In this document: piece after piece, positions 16,524 to 24,630 of the stretch
Layout: the number at the start of each line of letters is the position of its first letter
Position numbering within the stretch: the stretch's first letter is position 1
Assembly (NCBI GenBank): GCA_945906815.1
Contig: CAMDRT010000019.1
Location: forward strand, 19,441-83,440
Reading direction: 5' to 3'
Length of the DNA stretch: 64,000 bases
Source: Bordetella parapertussis
GTDB taxonomy: Bacteria > Pseudomonadota > Gammaproteobacteria > Burkholderiales > SG8-41
Made by a program: the position numbers and the translations under genes
Notes under the pieces: generated by a model
What the model saw: only the letters and a program-made list of their open reading frames with translations
Told to the model about the DNA's origin: nothing
Database searches by the model: none

Positions 16524-17807
16524 CTAGAAAAATATGAAAGCCCGGACCACGCAGTTCCTGCGGTTGCGGGCGTCTGCGGGCGCGGTCGGGTCGATACACG
16601 CGGTATGGAAAGACCAGCGCGAGACGGAGCCATCGGTCAAGGAGTCATAGCATTTCAGCATTGAGACCTCGTTCACCTTCTGCTGGGGAAACCAGTACCA
16701 CTCGTGGTCAGGACGATAGGTGAAGCGGGTGGTCTCGCCAACGCGGTCGTCGTAGATCCGGTAGTTGGTGATGTACGGCTGGTCGGCGAAAGAGGGCCAG
16801 GCGCACAGCACAAAAGGAAACTGCCCCACGGTCTCCATCGGCTTGGCGAGATTGATCGACACGAACCGCCGCGACATCTTCTTGTCGGCCTCTTCCTCTG
16901 TGTAGCGCTGCTCGCGACCGAAGTTCCGTAGGTTTTTGGTGAGCAGTTCGCGGCAGCGCACGCGGCCGCTGTTGTCGTTCAGGTCGTTGTGCACAAGGCT
17001 GGCATAACGGGCGTTCACACCCGGGTTCTTGTTGTCCTGGTCTTCCGTGCGATCTCCCGTGTAATCCTTGTCGAAGACGTCGTGGTTGTAGACCAGCGCA
17101 TCGGTTGCGTCCGGGAAGAACTCGCGGAGGAGCTTCTCGATCTCGGGGTAAAACACGCGCTCCACCTCCGCCGAGTCGTAGAAGTTCGAGCACTTGGACT
17201 CGAGATGAGCCAGCGAGACACCGAGCCGGTCCATGCATTCGGCGCTGCTGGGGGACAGGCCGGGATAGTACTCGCCGATGCGATGCGCGTCGCGCATCAC
17301 CTGCGGGAACCAGAGGTCCCGGCGCTTGTTGTTCTGCTCGCTCTGGCGCAGAAGCGCCGCTACTTCGGGGCGTGATGGGTCGCGCCAGATCGCGTTGGAC
17401 GGGACGACGGAATAGGTGTGGCGCTCGTAGATCGTATAGGGCAGCGGCAACGCAAAGCCGCCTTCGGGAGGTTTGACGGCGTTGGTCCGCCGTATGTGGT
17501 CCATGCACTCGTCGTACTTCCGGAACCCGAGACCCCACTTTGTCTCGATTGGTGCCCCCGGTGGCGCGTTGCGGACCATGTCGGCCACGCGCTGGCCCTC
17601 GCCCTCGGCGATCAGGGCGAGCGCGTCCTCGAGCGCTTTGCCTGTTCCCCCATCGCCGTCTCGGTCGAACGACATATAGGACAGGCCGCCATTCGCCGCG
17701 ATGGGCGGCGCCTGCCCTGCCGTGCACTGGAGCGTCGGCACATAGGCCGGCGAAGCGCTCTGCGTGTGCGCTGCAACGTTGTTCTCGGCGATCTCGATCT
17801 GGTCCAT
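16524..17807 (-). CDS. CmcJ/NvfI-family oxygenase-like protein (asperfuranone/GA4-desaturase superfamily)
   Basis: The start is set at ATG 17807 (MDQIEIAENN) because GGAGGT precedes it; the frame is open to 17843. The 427-aa product carries the family blocks VYNHDVFDK, ARYASLVHNDLNDNSG, SINLAKPMETVGQFPF, EWYWFPQQKVNEV and SFHTACIDP, ending NCVVRAFIFF. An HxD (His273, Asp275), a distal His401 and a following Arg422 are arranged like a Fe(II)/2-oxoglutarate facial triad. Members are best known from fungal secondary metabolism (novofumigatonin endoperoxide/isomerase NvfI) and from cephamycin CmcJ. The protein also has about 150 extra N-terminal residues. It sits between an amidohydrolase and an MBL hydrolase on one strand. 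Substrate and exact chemistry are unknown. Confidence 0.72.
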   Translation of the reverse strand: MDQIEIAENNVAAHTQSASPAYVPTLQCTAGQAPPIAANGGLSYMSFDRDGDGGTGKALEDALALIAEGEGQRVADMVRNAPPGAPIETKWGLGFRKYDECMDHIRRTNAVKPPEGGFALPLPYTIYERHTYSVVPSNAIWRDPSRPEVAALLRQSEQNNKRRDLWFPQVMRDAHRIGEYYPGLSPSSAECMDRLGVSLAHLESKCSNFYDSAEVERVFYPEIEKLLREFFPDATDALVYNHDVFDKDYTGDRTEDQDNKNPGVNARYASLVHNDLNDNSGRVRCRELLTKNLRNFGREQRYTEEEADKKMSRRFVSINLAKPMETVGQFPFVLCAWPSFADQPYITNYRIYDDRVGETTRFTYRPDHEWYWFPQQKVNEVSMLKCYDSLTDGSVSRWSFHTACIDPTAPADARNRRNCVVRAFIFF

Positions 17808-17919
17808 GGCCCACCTCCGATTATTTCCGGCTAACCGTAGCACACATTACCCGCGTTTTCCAGCCGCTCCATCGATGCCGACGAAGTCTCGACCCAAGCT
17901 CGCCGTTTTCGATAACCCC

Positions 17920-18747
17920 TCACCATTTATAGACTTTCTGCAACGTGCCGCCCATGAGCGCCGCCTTGTCGCTCTCGGACAGACGCTTCGTCTCGCGAAA
18001 CGGTGCAACGCCCTGCTCATAGGTCAGCATGCCGATCGCCCGCGTCCAGTCGGTGCCCCACATGCACCGATCCAGCCCGAACGCGTCGATGATTCTGAGC
18101 ACCGGTTCCCACATGTCGTCGTAGGGGAACGGTTGGTGCGACATGGTGCAGGCGCCGCTGATCTTCACCCTGACGTTTGCATATTGAGCCAGCGCGAGCA
18201 ACTTCGGTAGATCAGCCCATACATCGGGCGGAACCGGTGGTCGGGCTGGTTGCAGAAGACCGAGATGATCGATCACGATGACCGTGTTGGGGTGCCGCTG
18301 GATGTGCGGCAGGCCTTTGTCCAAGATGCCCCAGCAAAGCAAGTTGACAGGCAGCCCATGCTTACCAGCGGCAGCGAACGCGCGATTCAGGCCGGGATGG
18401 TCGGCGTCCATCGGCAGGCCGTCACGCATGCGTATGCGAATGCCGCGCGCGCCTGGTGTCGCCGCCCATTTCGCCACCACATCATCGATTGCCGGATCGG
18501 TTGCATCGACCGGTGTCACGACCCGGAATTTATCCGGATAGGTGTTGTAAACCTCGAGCGCGTAGCTCGGATCGTACTCATAGGCGCTGAACGAAGACAC
18601 CATAATCGCGCCGTCGACGCCGACACTGGTCATGGCTGCGACCATTTCCTCGCCCGTGGCGGAGTCCAGTCCGTGCGAAGGGCTGGCCCAGGGCCGGCCG
18701 GGATGATTTCGATCGAAGGGATGGACCTGAACATCGATGACTGGCAT
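17920..18747 (-). CDS. Amidohydrolase-family TIM-barrel hydrolase (COG3618/2159-like)
   Basis: This 275-aa protein begins MPVIDVQVHPFDRNHPG, whose HP replaces the classical DxHxH of the superfamily: the first His is seen as VQVH, but the second is less clear. Other markers are GIRIRMRDG, VIVIDHLGLLQP and RCMWGTDWTRAIG, with the metal-binding or catalytic Asp in GTDW. This matches the lactonase-type amidohydrolases (2-pyrone-4,6-dicarboxylate lactonase, 4-sulfomuconolactonase, fucono-lactonase). It is the first gene of a minus-strand set followed by the CmcJ-like and MBL genes. A hydrolytic role in an aromatic or lactone degradation route is likely; the substrate is not known. Confidence 0.83.
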   Translation of the reverse strand: MPVIDVQVHPFDRNHPGRPWASPSHGLDSATGEEMVAAMTSVGVDGAIMVSSFSAYEYDPSYALEVYNTYPDKFRVVTPVDATDPAIDDVVAKWAATPGARGIRIRMRDGLPMDADHPGLNRAFAAAGKHGLPVNLLCWGILDKGLPHIQRHPNTVIVIDHLGLLQPARPPVPPDVWADLPKLLALAQYANVRVKISGACTMSHQPFPYDDMWEPVLRIIDAFGLDRCMWGTDWTRAIGMLTYEQGVAPFRETKRLSESDKAALMGGTLQKVYKW

Positions 18748-19068
18748 GGCATTTTCTCCTGTGCGTTCGATCTATTTAGCAGAGTGTAGGTGCGCGTCCT
18801 AAATGACACAGGTATGCGCATTGCATTTTACCCAAGGGCTTTTAGCCGCTAAACTTAGGCCGGGCTGTGTATAAGTGTAGCGTATTCATGTTGCTACTTC
18901 CTGGTTCGTAACAATGCTCTCGCTTTCAGGTAGAGGGCGAGTAGCTATGCGCGTGGGGACGCAATGTGCAGTGCTAAACTTACCGCTTTGCGTGGCTCCA
19001 CGTGCGATTAGTCTGATCGATGGGGATCTACGTAGCATTGCTAGGCGCTTTTCGAGGAGATTTCAGCC
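18748..19068. other. Divergent intergenic region between the two halves of the catabolic island
   Basis: This 321-bp gap separates the minus-strand amidohydrolase set from the plus-strand dioxygenase/dehydrogenase set, so it should contain both promoters. I see short direct repeats (GCTAAACTTA near 18850 and again near 18973) and a small palindrome, CGTGGCTCCACG, near 18992. No regulator gene or coding frame is apparent. Confidence 0.4.
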
Positions 19069-19932
19069 ATGAACGTGATACCCACCGGCCTTGCGTTGGG
19101 CGCGGCGATTACCGGCATTGATCTGTCAAAAGATGTTTCCGCTGCAGATCGTGAATTCATTGTCAATGCGTACACGGAGCACCTGGTGCTGCTATTCCGC
19201 GGCCAGTCGCTGAGCTTCGCCGATCTCCTGCGGCTACGCGAACTGTTCGGGCCGCCGGGACAGGCTGCGAATCAGCTCCTGGGGTTGGGCCGCAAGAAGT
19301 ATCTGCCTGATGAAGTGCCGGACGACATCACCATCATTTCCAACATTACAGACGCTGCGGGTAAGCCGATTGGTGCGCTGGGTGACGGCGAAGCGTTCTG
19401 GCACACAGACAGTTCGTTTACCCAAACGCCGATCTCGGCGAGCCTGCTTCACGCCATCGAAGTGACCGAGCATGGCGGCGAGACCGGGTTTCTCAACATG
19501 TACAAGGCGTACGAAGACATGCCGGCCGAGTTGGCGGCCAAAATTAACGGGCGCTATGCTAATCACTCGAAAGTGCACAACTCTGCCGGCATGAAGCGGC
19601 CCGAGTTTGCCGATGTAACGGATCCCTCGAAAGCGCCAGGCGTCAGGCACCCGCTGGTGCGTACCCACCAGGCCACGAAGCGCAAATGCCTGTACCTCGG
19701 ACGCCGCCTCAACGCCTACATCTTCGATCTACCCGTCGTGGAAAGCGAAAAAGTACTCGACGAACTGTGGGCGCACACGTGCCAGGAGAAATACACGTGG
19801 CACCATAAGTGGCAGGTTGGCGATCTCCTCGTTTGGGATAACCGCTGTACCATGCATCATCGCAATCCCTTCTCACCGCACGCGCGCCGGCTCATGCACA
19901 AGTCGACGACCGCGGGGCAGCCCGTCATCTAG
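19069..19932 (+). CDS. TauD/TfdA-family Fe(II)/2-oxoglutarate dioxygenase
   Basis: This 287-aa protein has the complete facial triad: His112 and Asp114 in FWHTDSSF, and His263 in WDNRCTMHHRN, with Arg274 placed to bind 2-oxoglutarate. The N-terminal LGAAITGIDLSKDVS is the usual TauD/TfdA opening. Such enzymes hydroxylate sulfonates, phenoxyacetates, carnitine-like amines or other carboxylates, releasing an oxidised product with CO2 and succinate. The ATG has an AGGAGATTTC ribosome site. It is followed after 157 bp by the split 2-oxoacid dehydrogenase operon, so the oxidised product might feed into a 2-oxoacid (inference). Confidence 0.9.
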   Translation: MNVIPTGLALGAAITGIDLSKDVSAADREFIVNAYTEHLVLLFRGQSLSFADLLRLRELFGPPGQAANQLLGLGRKKYLPDEVPDDITIISNITDAAGKPIGALGDGEAFWHTDSSFTQTPISASLLHAIEVTEHGGETGFLNMYKAYEDMPAELAAKINGRYANHSKVHNSAGMKRPEFADVTDPSKAPGVRHPLVRTHQATKRKCLYLGRRLNAYIFDLPVVESEKVLDELWAHTCQEKYTWHHKWQVGDLLVWDNRCTMHHRNPFSPHARRLMHKSTTAGQPVI

Positions 19933-20089
19933 CAGGCGCAGCGCTACGATTTCCAGAAACCTTGCACGCTACATGCAGGGAGCTGTATAGCTTCGTCATG
20001 TGCGCTAGAATCATGGGATTCGCCCTATGCCCAATGCTTTAACCCTGGCTCAGGGGCCCCGTAGTTTAGCCCATGCACGAGATCAAGCG

Positions 20090-20380
20090 ATGAACATCCT
20101 CCGACTTCCGGACTTCGGCGCCAGCACTGGCGAGGCCGAGGTGGTGGTTTGGCTCAAGGCGGTAGGCGAGAGCATCGTGGTGGGCGAGCCCGTGCTGGAA
20201 GTGCAGTCCGACAAAGCAAACGTTGAAGTGGAATCCTCCCTCTCGGGCACCCTGGCGCGGGTGCTGGCTGAGGAAGGGCAGATCCTGAAGCCGGGCGATC
20301 CTTTGGCGGTGATCGCAGATCTCGATGAGCCACGAGACGCCGCAGCCATCGAGCGCGCGGTTGCCGGGCTGGGCGGGTGA
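20090..20380 (+). CDS. Free-standing lipoyl-domain protein of a 2-oxoacid dehydrogenase complex
   Basis: With the start at ATG 20090 (MNILRLPDFG) the product is a 96-aa single lipoyl domain. The lipoylated lysine is Lys42 in the hairpin EVQSDKANVEVES, and the flanking GEAEVVVWLKAVGESIVVGE and GQILKPGDPLAVI strands are typical. The frame is open to 20027, but that extension does not resemble the family. Normally this domain is the N-terminus of E2; here it is a separate gene 3 bp ahead of E1-alpha, in one operon with E1-beta and the E2 core. It should act as the swinging arm in trans, or link to E2 through an assembly contact not visible here. Confidence 0.88.
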   Translation: MNILRLPDFGASTGEAEVVVWLKAVGESIVVGEPVLEVQSDKANVEVESSLSGTLARVLAEEGQILKPGDPLAVIADLDEPRDAAAIERAVAGLGG

Positions 20381-20383
20381 GCT

Positions 20384-21352
20384 GTGGTTGATCTCCCGAT
20401 GCTCGCGCCAGCGGAGGCGAAAGGCCTGAGCGAGGGGCTGCGCCTCTACGGCTGGATGGCACTCTCGCGTGAGCTCGACGAGGTCCTGTGTGCTGCCAAT
20501 CCACGCTGGTTCCCAAGCGCTGGAGAAGAGGCAGCCATGGTGGGCGCATTCTGCGACCTGCGCGCGGACGATGCGATCGCCGCGCACTACCGCGACCCCT
20601 TGGTGATCTACATGATGCGTGGCGCCGAGATGGCCCGGCTCGTGGCGCAGGTCCTGGGAAAGGTCGGCGGCTACAACAAAGGCCGCTCGGTGCCGTTTAC
20701 CGGCCCCGTGGATCTCAGGATCATCCCATGGGTAGCCGGTGATCTAGGCACCAGTCTGGGAGTCGCTACCGGTGCCGCGCTGGCGTTCCAGCAAGAGGGA
20801 TCGGACCGCATCTGTGTCTGCACCTTTGGCGATGGCACGGCCAATCGTGGTGACTTTCATGAGAACCTGAACCTGGCAGCGAGCTGGCGGCTGCCCATAG
20901 TGTACGTCTGCCAGCACAACGGCTGGGCCATCTCCCAACCCGCGAAGGATTATCTGCCCGCCCCCGTAGCTAATCGCGCGGCGGGATACGCCATGCCCGG
21001 CCTCGAGGTGGACGGCAATGACTTGGACGCCGTGCGTCGAACGATGATCGGGGCAATCGCACGGGCGCGGGAGGGCAAGGGACCCAGTTTGATCGAGGCG
21101 AGAACGTGGCGCGCCAAGGGTCACTGGGCCGCGGATACGCAGGACTATCGGGCCATCCACCCGGACACGCCCATGGCAGATCCTCTCGTCCGCTACGGCG
21201 ATCGCCTGCTTCAACGAGGCGAGGCATCCACAACGGATCTGGATAGGCTGCGTGACGCCGCACAGGCCCTGGTTGCGTCGACGTTCGAAGCGGTGCGGGC
21301 GCGATCAGACACCGGTGAGGCGGAGCTGGGCCTGGACGAGGTCTACCCATGA
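20384..21352 (+). CDS. 2-oxoacid dehydrogenase E1 component, alpha subunit
   Basis: This 322-aa protein begins at GTG 20384, three bases after the lipoyl gene's stop. The thiamine diphosphate motif runs from FGDGTANRGDFHENLNLAAS to the Asn of CQHNGWAIS, with normal spacing. GRSVPFTGP and the terminal SLIEARTWRAKGHWAADTQD are E1-alpha landmarks. It heterotetramerises with the next gene's product to decarboxylate a 2-oxoacid and acylate the lipoyl domain. The sequence is closest in style to acetoin/branched-chain/pyruvate-type E1 alpha subunits, and I cannot choose the substrate. Its stop overlaps the E1-beta start (ATGA), indicating coupled translation. Confidence 0.92.
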   Translation: MVDLPMLAPAEAKGLSEGLRLYGWMALSRELDEVLCAANPRWFPSAGEEAAMVGAFCDLRADDAIAAHYRDPLVIYMMRGAEMARLVAQVLGKVGGYNKGRSVPFTGPVDLRIIPWVAGDLGTSLGVATGAALAFQQEGSDRICVCTFGDGTANRGDFHENLNLAASWRLPIVYVCQHNGWAISQPAKDYLPAPVANRAAGYAMPGLEVDGNDLDAVRRTMIGAIARAREGKGPSLIEARTWRAKGHWAADTQDYRAIHPDTPMADPLVRYGDRLLQRGEASTTDLDRLRDAAQALVASTFEAVRARSDTGEAELGLDEVYP

Positions 21353-22344
21353 GCGCTGAACCAAGCCGGCGACTGACACACATGGAGGCGATCATCGAGG
21401 CGATCGCGCTGGCCATGCGGGAGGATCCGCGCGTCTTCTACATTGGTCAGGATGTGGGTGCCATGCAGGGATCGATGCAGGGCACCAAAGGTCTGCTGGA
21501 AGAATTTGGCCCCATGCGTATCCGTGAGGCCCCCATCTCCGAGTCCGCCATGGTGGGTGCGGCACTGGGCGCGGCGCTCTTCGGCCAGCGGCCCATTGTG
21601 GAGATCAGCTTTGGCGAGTTTCTACCCGCGGCCATGAACCAGCTCATCAACCAGGCACCTAACCTCCATTACATGACCGGCGGGATAGCGCACGTCCCGG
21701 TAGTGGTACGGACACGCGTGGGCGACGGCCCCTACGGCGGCCACCCGCAGGACTACTCCGCTTGGTTCGCCCACGTGCCGGGTTGGAAGGTGCTCATGCC
21801 GGCCACGCCGATGGACGCGAAGGGGATGATGACAGCAGCCCTACGCGACGAGGGTCCGGTGCTGTTCTTCGAGGGAATGAGCCTCTCTCACGCCGCCCGT
21901 GCCCCTGTGCCCCATGACGCCTTCGAAACGCCCATCGGCAAGGCGAGAATCGCGCGCGAGGGCCGCGACGTGACAGTGGTTGTAGTGGGCAGCTCGCTCC
22001 CCCTGGCGGTGCGCGCCGCCGGCGAGCTAGCTGAGGAGGGCATTGAGCTGGAGATACTCGATCTTCGCACGCTGCGTCCGCTCGACCGCGACGCCATCCT
22101 CGCCTCAGTTCGGCGCACCCGCCGTCTCATTACCGTGCACGAAGCCTGGGTAGCCGGAGGCATCGGTGCTGAGATCGTCGCGTCCGTGGTGGAAGTAGCA
22201 CCCGAGGTGCTGGTTGCGCCGGTCATACGCATCGGTGCTGCGCCGGTGCCGGTCCCCAGCGGTAAAGTACGTCCACACGCGTTGCCCAATGCGCGTCACA
22301 TCGTGGAGGCTGCCCGCCGCGTGATGGCGAGCACGCGGACATGA
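21349..22344 (+). CDS. 2-oxoacid dehydrogenase E1 component, beta subunit
   Basis: This 331-aa protein matches E1-beta (transketolase pyrimidine-binding plus C-terminal domain). Landmarks are RVFYIGQDVG, APISESAMVGAALGAALFG with the cofactor-activating Glu, PIVEISFGEFLPAAMNQLIN, and EILDLRTLRPLDRDAILASV in the C-terminal domain. It joins E1-alpha to form the decarboxylase. Its start overlaps the E1-alpha stop by 4 bp and its stop overlaps the E2 start by 4 bp, so all subunits are translated together. Confidence 0.92.
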   Translation: MSAEPSRRLTHMEAIIEAIALAMREDPRVFYIGQDVGAMQGSMQGTKGLLEEFGPMRIREAPISESAMVGAALGAALFGQRPIVEISFGEFLPAAMNQLINQAPNLHYMTGGIAHVPVVVRTRVGDGPYGGHPQDYSAWFAHVPGWKVLMPATPMDAKGMMTAALRDEGPVLFFEGMSLSHAARAPVPHDAFETPIGKARIAREGRDVTVVVVGSSLPLAVRAAGELAEEGIELEILDLRTLRPLDRDAILASVRRTRRLITVHEAWVAGGIGAEIVASVVEVAPEVLVAPVIRIGAAPVPVPSGKVRPHALPNARHIVEAARRVMASTRT

Positions 22345-23081
22345 CTGCGCAGGAGCCCGGTGCGGCGGATCAGCTCAACGGCGTCCCAGTCGCGCGGCGC
22401 TTCCCCCTGCGAGGGATGCAGCGCGTGGTGGCCAGCCGCACCCTGGCGGGAATTCAATCCACCGCGCACGTTACTGCGATGGCTGAAGTGAATGCCGAGC
22501 CGGTGCTCATACACGCCCGAGACCTGCGCGAACAGATTCCTGGACTGACGTTCACCCATCTCCTGATCAAGGCTGTGGCCGCGTGCCTCCGCAGGCACCC
22601 ACGCCTCAACGCCACGATCGAGGAACAAACGGTGATGGAGTATGCCGAGGTGAACATTGCCATAGCGCTAGCGCTGCCCTCGGATGATCTCCTGGCAGTC
22701 GTAATCAAGCGCGCGGATGAACGCCCCCTTGCCGAGATTGTGACCCGGCTGCATGCACTCCAGCAGCGAGCGGAGGCTGGCGCCCTGTCCAAAGACGATG
22801 TCCAGGGCGCAACCTTTACCCTGAGTAACTACGGCATGCTACGGACCGTAACCTGGGCTACACCCGTGCTTACCCCCGGACAGGCCGCCGTACTTGGCAT
22901 AGGCCGCGCCGTGCCGCGGATGGTGGTGGACGAGACGGCTCCCGAGGGCTGGCGTGTGCGGCGAGTCCTCCCCATCTCGCTCACCTACGACCACCGCATC
23001 GTGAACGGCGTCCCTGCAGGCCGCTTCCTGGACGATCTGGCGGAGCTACTCCAACATCCGGGCGAGCAACTCTCTACTTGA
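22341..23081 (+). CDS. 2-oxoacid dehydrogenase E2 catalytic core without lipoyl or binding domains
   Basis: This 246-aa protein is only the acyltransferase core of E2. It has no N-terminal lipoyl domain and no recognisable peripheral-subunit-binding domain; about 20 residues precede VARRFPLRGMQRVVASR, where the core begins. The active-site His is His218 in TYDHRIVNG. The residue that is usually Asp in HRxxDG is Asn222 here. GATFTLSNYGMLRTVTWATP and PGQAAVLGIGR are classic core motifs. The lipoyl domain is supplied by the separate gene at 20090. No E3 is present, so lipoamide dehydrogenase must come from elsewhere. It presumably assembles as trimers or larger cores by family. Confidence 0.88.
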   Translation: MTAQEPGAADQLNGVPVARRFPLRGMQRVVASRTLAGIQSTAHVTAMAEVNAEPVLIHARDLREQIPGLTFTHLLIKAVAACLRRHPRLNATIEEQTVMEYAEVNIAIALALPSDDLLAVVIKRADERPLAEIVTRLHALQQRAEAGALSKDDVQGATFTLSNYGMLRTVTWATPVLTPGQAAVLGIGRAVPRMVVDETAPEGWRVRRVLPISLTYDHRIVNGVPAGRFLDDLAELLQHPGEQLST

Positions 23082-23467
23082 AGTCATCTGCAGTTTCACC
23101 TTGGAACATCTGCAGAAAATCTGCGGATAGGCGAGCAGACGCAGTAATGTAGACGCTGGATACTAAGGCAATTGAGCCGGACAGGACTCGAGTGAATTTC
23201 TGTCCTGTAGCGAGCCGCTGCGCGCGCGCGCCGGTGCTGACGGGACGGCTCGGCCTGCACTCGCGCAAACGAGATGCGTGGGAGGAAATAAGCCGCTGAG
23301 CAGCCATTCGCGGCTGAGATTCTTGAGAAAACAGCGGGGTTTGAGTAAAGGTTCGCATGATTGACGCTCGGCTGAGCGGGCGATAGAGTGCCGCTCGGTG
23401 AAGTAGGTGTTTAAAATGACTATCTCCTACCGTTTCAGCCATTTCGATTGAACCGAGAGAGGCGCTC
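23082..23467. other. Intergenic region after the dehydrogenase operon
   Basis: Nearly 390 bp with no convincing gene. A long minus-strand frame crosses it but runs into the start of the Bug gene at 23468 and lacks family features. CGGGACGGCTCGGCC and GCGCGCGCGC runs are GC-rich but form no clear terminator with a T-tract. The right end (from about 23400) probably holds the promoter of the Bug gene. Confidence 0.35.
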
Positions 23468-24448
23468 ATGCCAACGATCACGAAAACTCGAGCTGTGTTC
23501 GGCGCCGTGTTGTGCGCGTCGGTTACGGCGCCAGCGTCAGCCGCCGAACAGCAATATCCGTCACGTCCGGTGCGCATTGTCGTGCCCTTCGCGCCGGGTG
23601 GCCCGGCGGACGTGGTCGCGCGTCTCGTCGCGAGCAAGCTAACCGAGAGCTACGGCCAAACCATCGTCGTGGACACCCGGCCCGGCGCCGGCAGCAATAT
23701 CGGCACCGGGCTCGTCGCCAAGGCTGCGGCGGATGGCTACACGATTCTGCACACGAGCTCCGCGTTTGCGGTCAACCCGACGCTCTACGCGAAAATTCCG
23801 TACGATCCATTCAAGGATTTTCAACCGCTCACGTGCGCGGGGAGTGCACCAAACCTGCTCGCGGTGTATCCGGGGCTGCCGGCGAAAAGCGTGGCGGAAC
23901 TGATCGAGCTGGTGCGCTCGCAGCCGGGCAAGCACAACTATTCATCGCCGGGCGCGGGCACCACACCCCATCTCTCCGGTGAGATGTTCCGCATGGCCTT
24001 CAAGCTCGATCTGCGTCACATCCCGTATGGTGGTGCGGCGCCTCAGGTGCTGGCGATGATCAGCGGGCAGGTGCCGATCGGATTCGCGGCGACGCCAAGC
24101 TTCGCTCAGCAGGTGCTGACCGGGCAGTTGCGCGGACTCGCGGTAACCGCGGACAAGCGCATCAGCGCGCTGCCCGACATACCAGCCACGGGCGAGCTCG
24201 GCATCAAGGGGCTCACCGGCGACACGTTCCTGGGGTTTTTCGCGCGGGCCGGAACGCCGCCGCCGGTCTTGACGCGCCTGCACGGCGACATTACCCGGGC
24301 GCTCGCGATGCCCGACGTGCGCGAGCGCATGGCCGTGGTCGGATGGGAGCCCTGCAGCAATTCGCCCGAGCAGTTCTCGGACCAGGTGAAGTCCGATATC
24401 CAACGTTGGGGGAACGTGATCCGAGAGGCCGCGATCAAAGTCGATTGA
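23468..24448 (+). CDS. Bug-family (TctC) solute-binding protein
   Basis: This 326-aa protein has a signal peptide cut near APASAA/EQQYPSRP. Canonical motifs are VPFAPGGPADVVAR, AADGYTILHTSS, RHIPYGGAAPQVLAMISG and a C-terminal QVKSDIQRWGNVIREAAIK helix. GAGAGAGG precedes the ATG. It follows the 2-oxoacid dehydrogenase operon on the same strand after 386 bp, so it may deliver that pathway's substrate, though it probably has its own promoter. Confidence 0.93.
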   Translation: MPTITKTRAVFGAVLCASVTAPASAAEQQYPSRPVRIVVPFAPGGPADVVARLVASKLTESYGQTIVVDTRPGAGSNIGTGLVAKAAADGYTILHTSSAFAVNPTLYAKIPYDPFKDFQPLTCAGSAPNLLAVYPGLPAKSVAELIELVRSQPGKHNYSSPGAGTTPHLSGEMFRMAFKLDLRHIPYGGAAPQVLAMISGQVPIGFAATPSFAQQVLTGQLRGLAVTADKRISALPDIPATGELGIKGLTGDTFLGFFARAGTPPPVLTRLHGDITRALAMPDVRERMAVVGWEPCSNSPEQFSDQVKSDIQRWGNVIREAAIKVD

Positions 24449-24630
24449 TCAGATAACACTCACCGTAGCGGTGGGTTAAGTGTAAGCGTTCTATGATGGC
24501 CACATACCGATGTCATTCTCATCGTCAGCGGGGAAAAGCAGATGAACGATTTTGACGTTATTGTGGTCTGCGACGATGTGAGGGCGGCTTGCATTACGAA
24601 TTCCCCACCCACAGGTGCCTAGGCAGCTCC

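Noticed and set aside
16708..17814. A 368-codon frame on the same strand as the CmcJ-like gene, in another phase
   Set aside because: It is Arg/Pro/Gly-rich with no family motifs, and overlaps almost exactly a frame with clear oxygenase motifs and a good ribosome site; it is a GC-driven shadow.
23074..23637. 187-codon minus-strand frame after the dehydrogenase operon
   Set aside because: It overlaps the start and signal peptide of the Bug gene at 23468 and has no recognisable domain.
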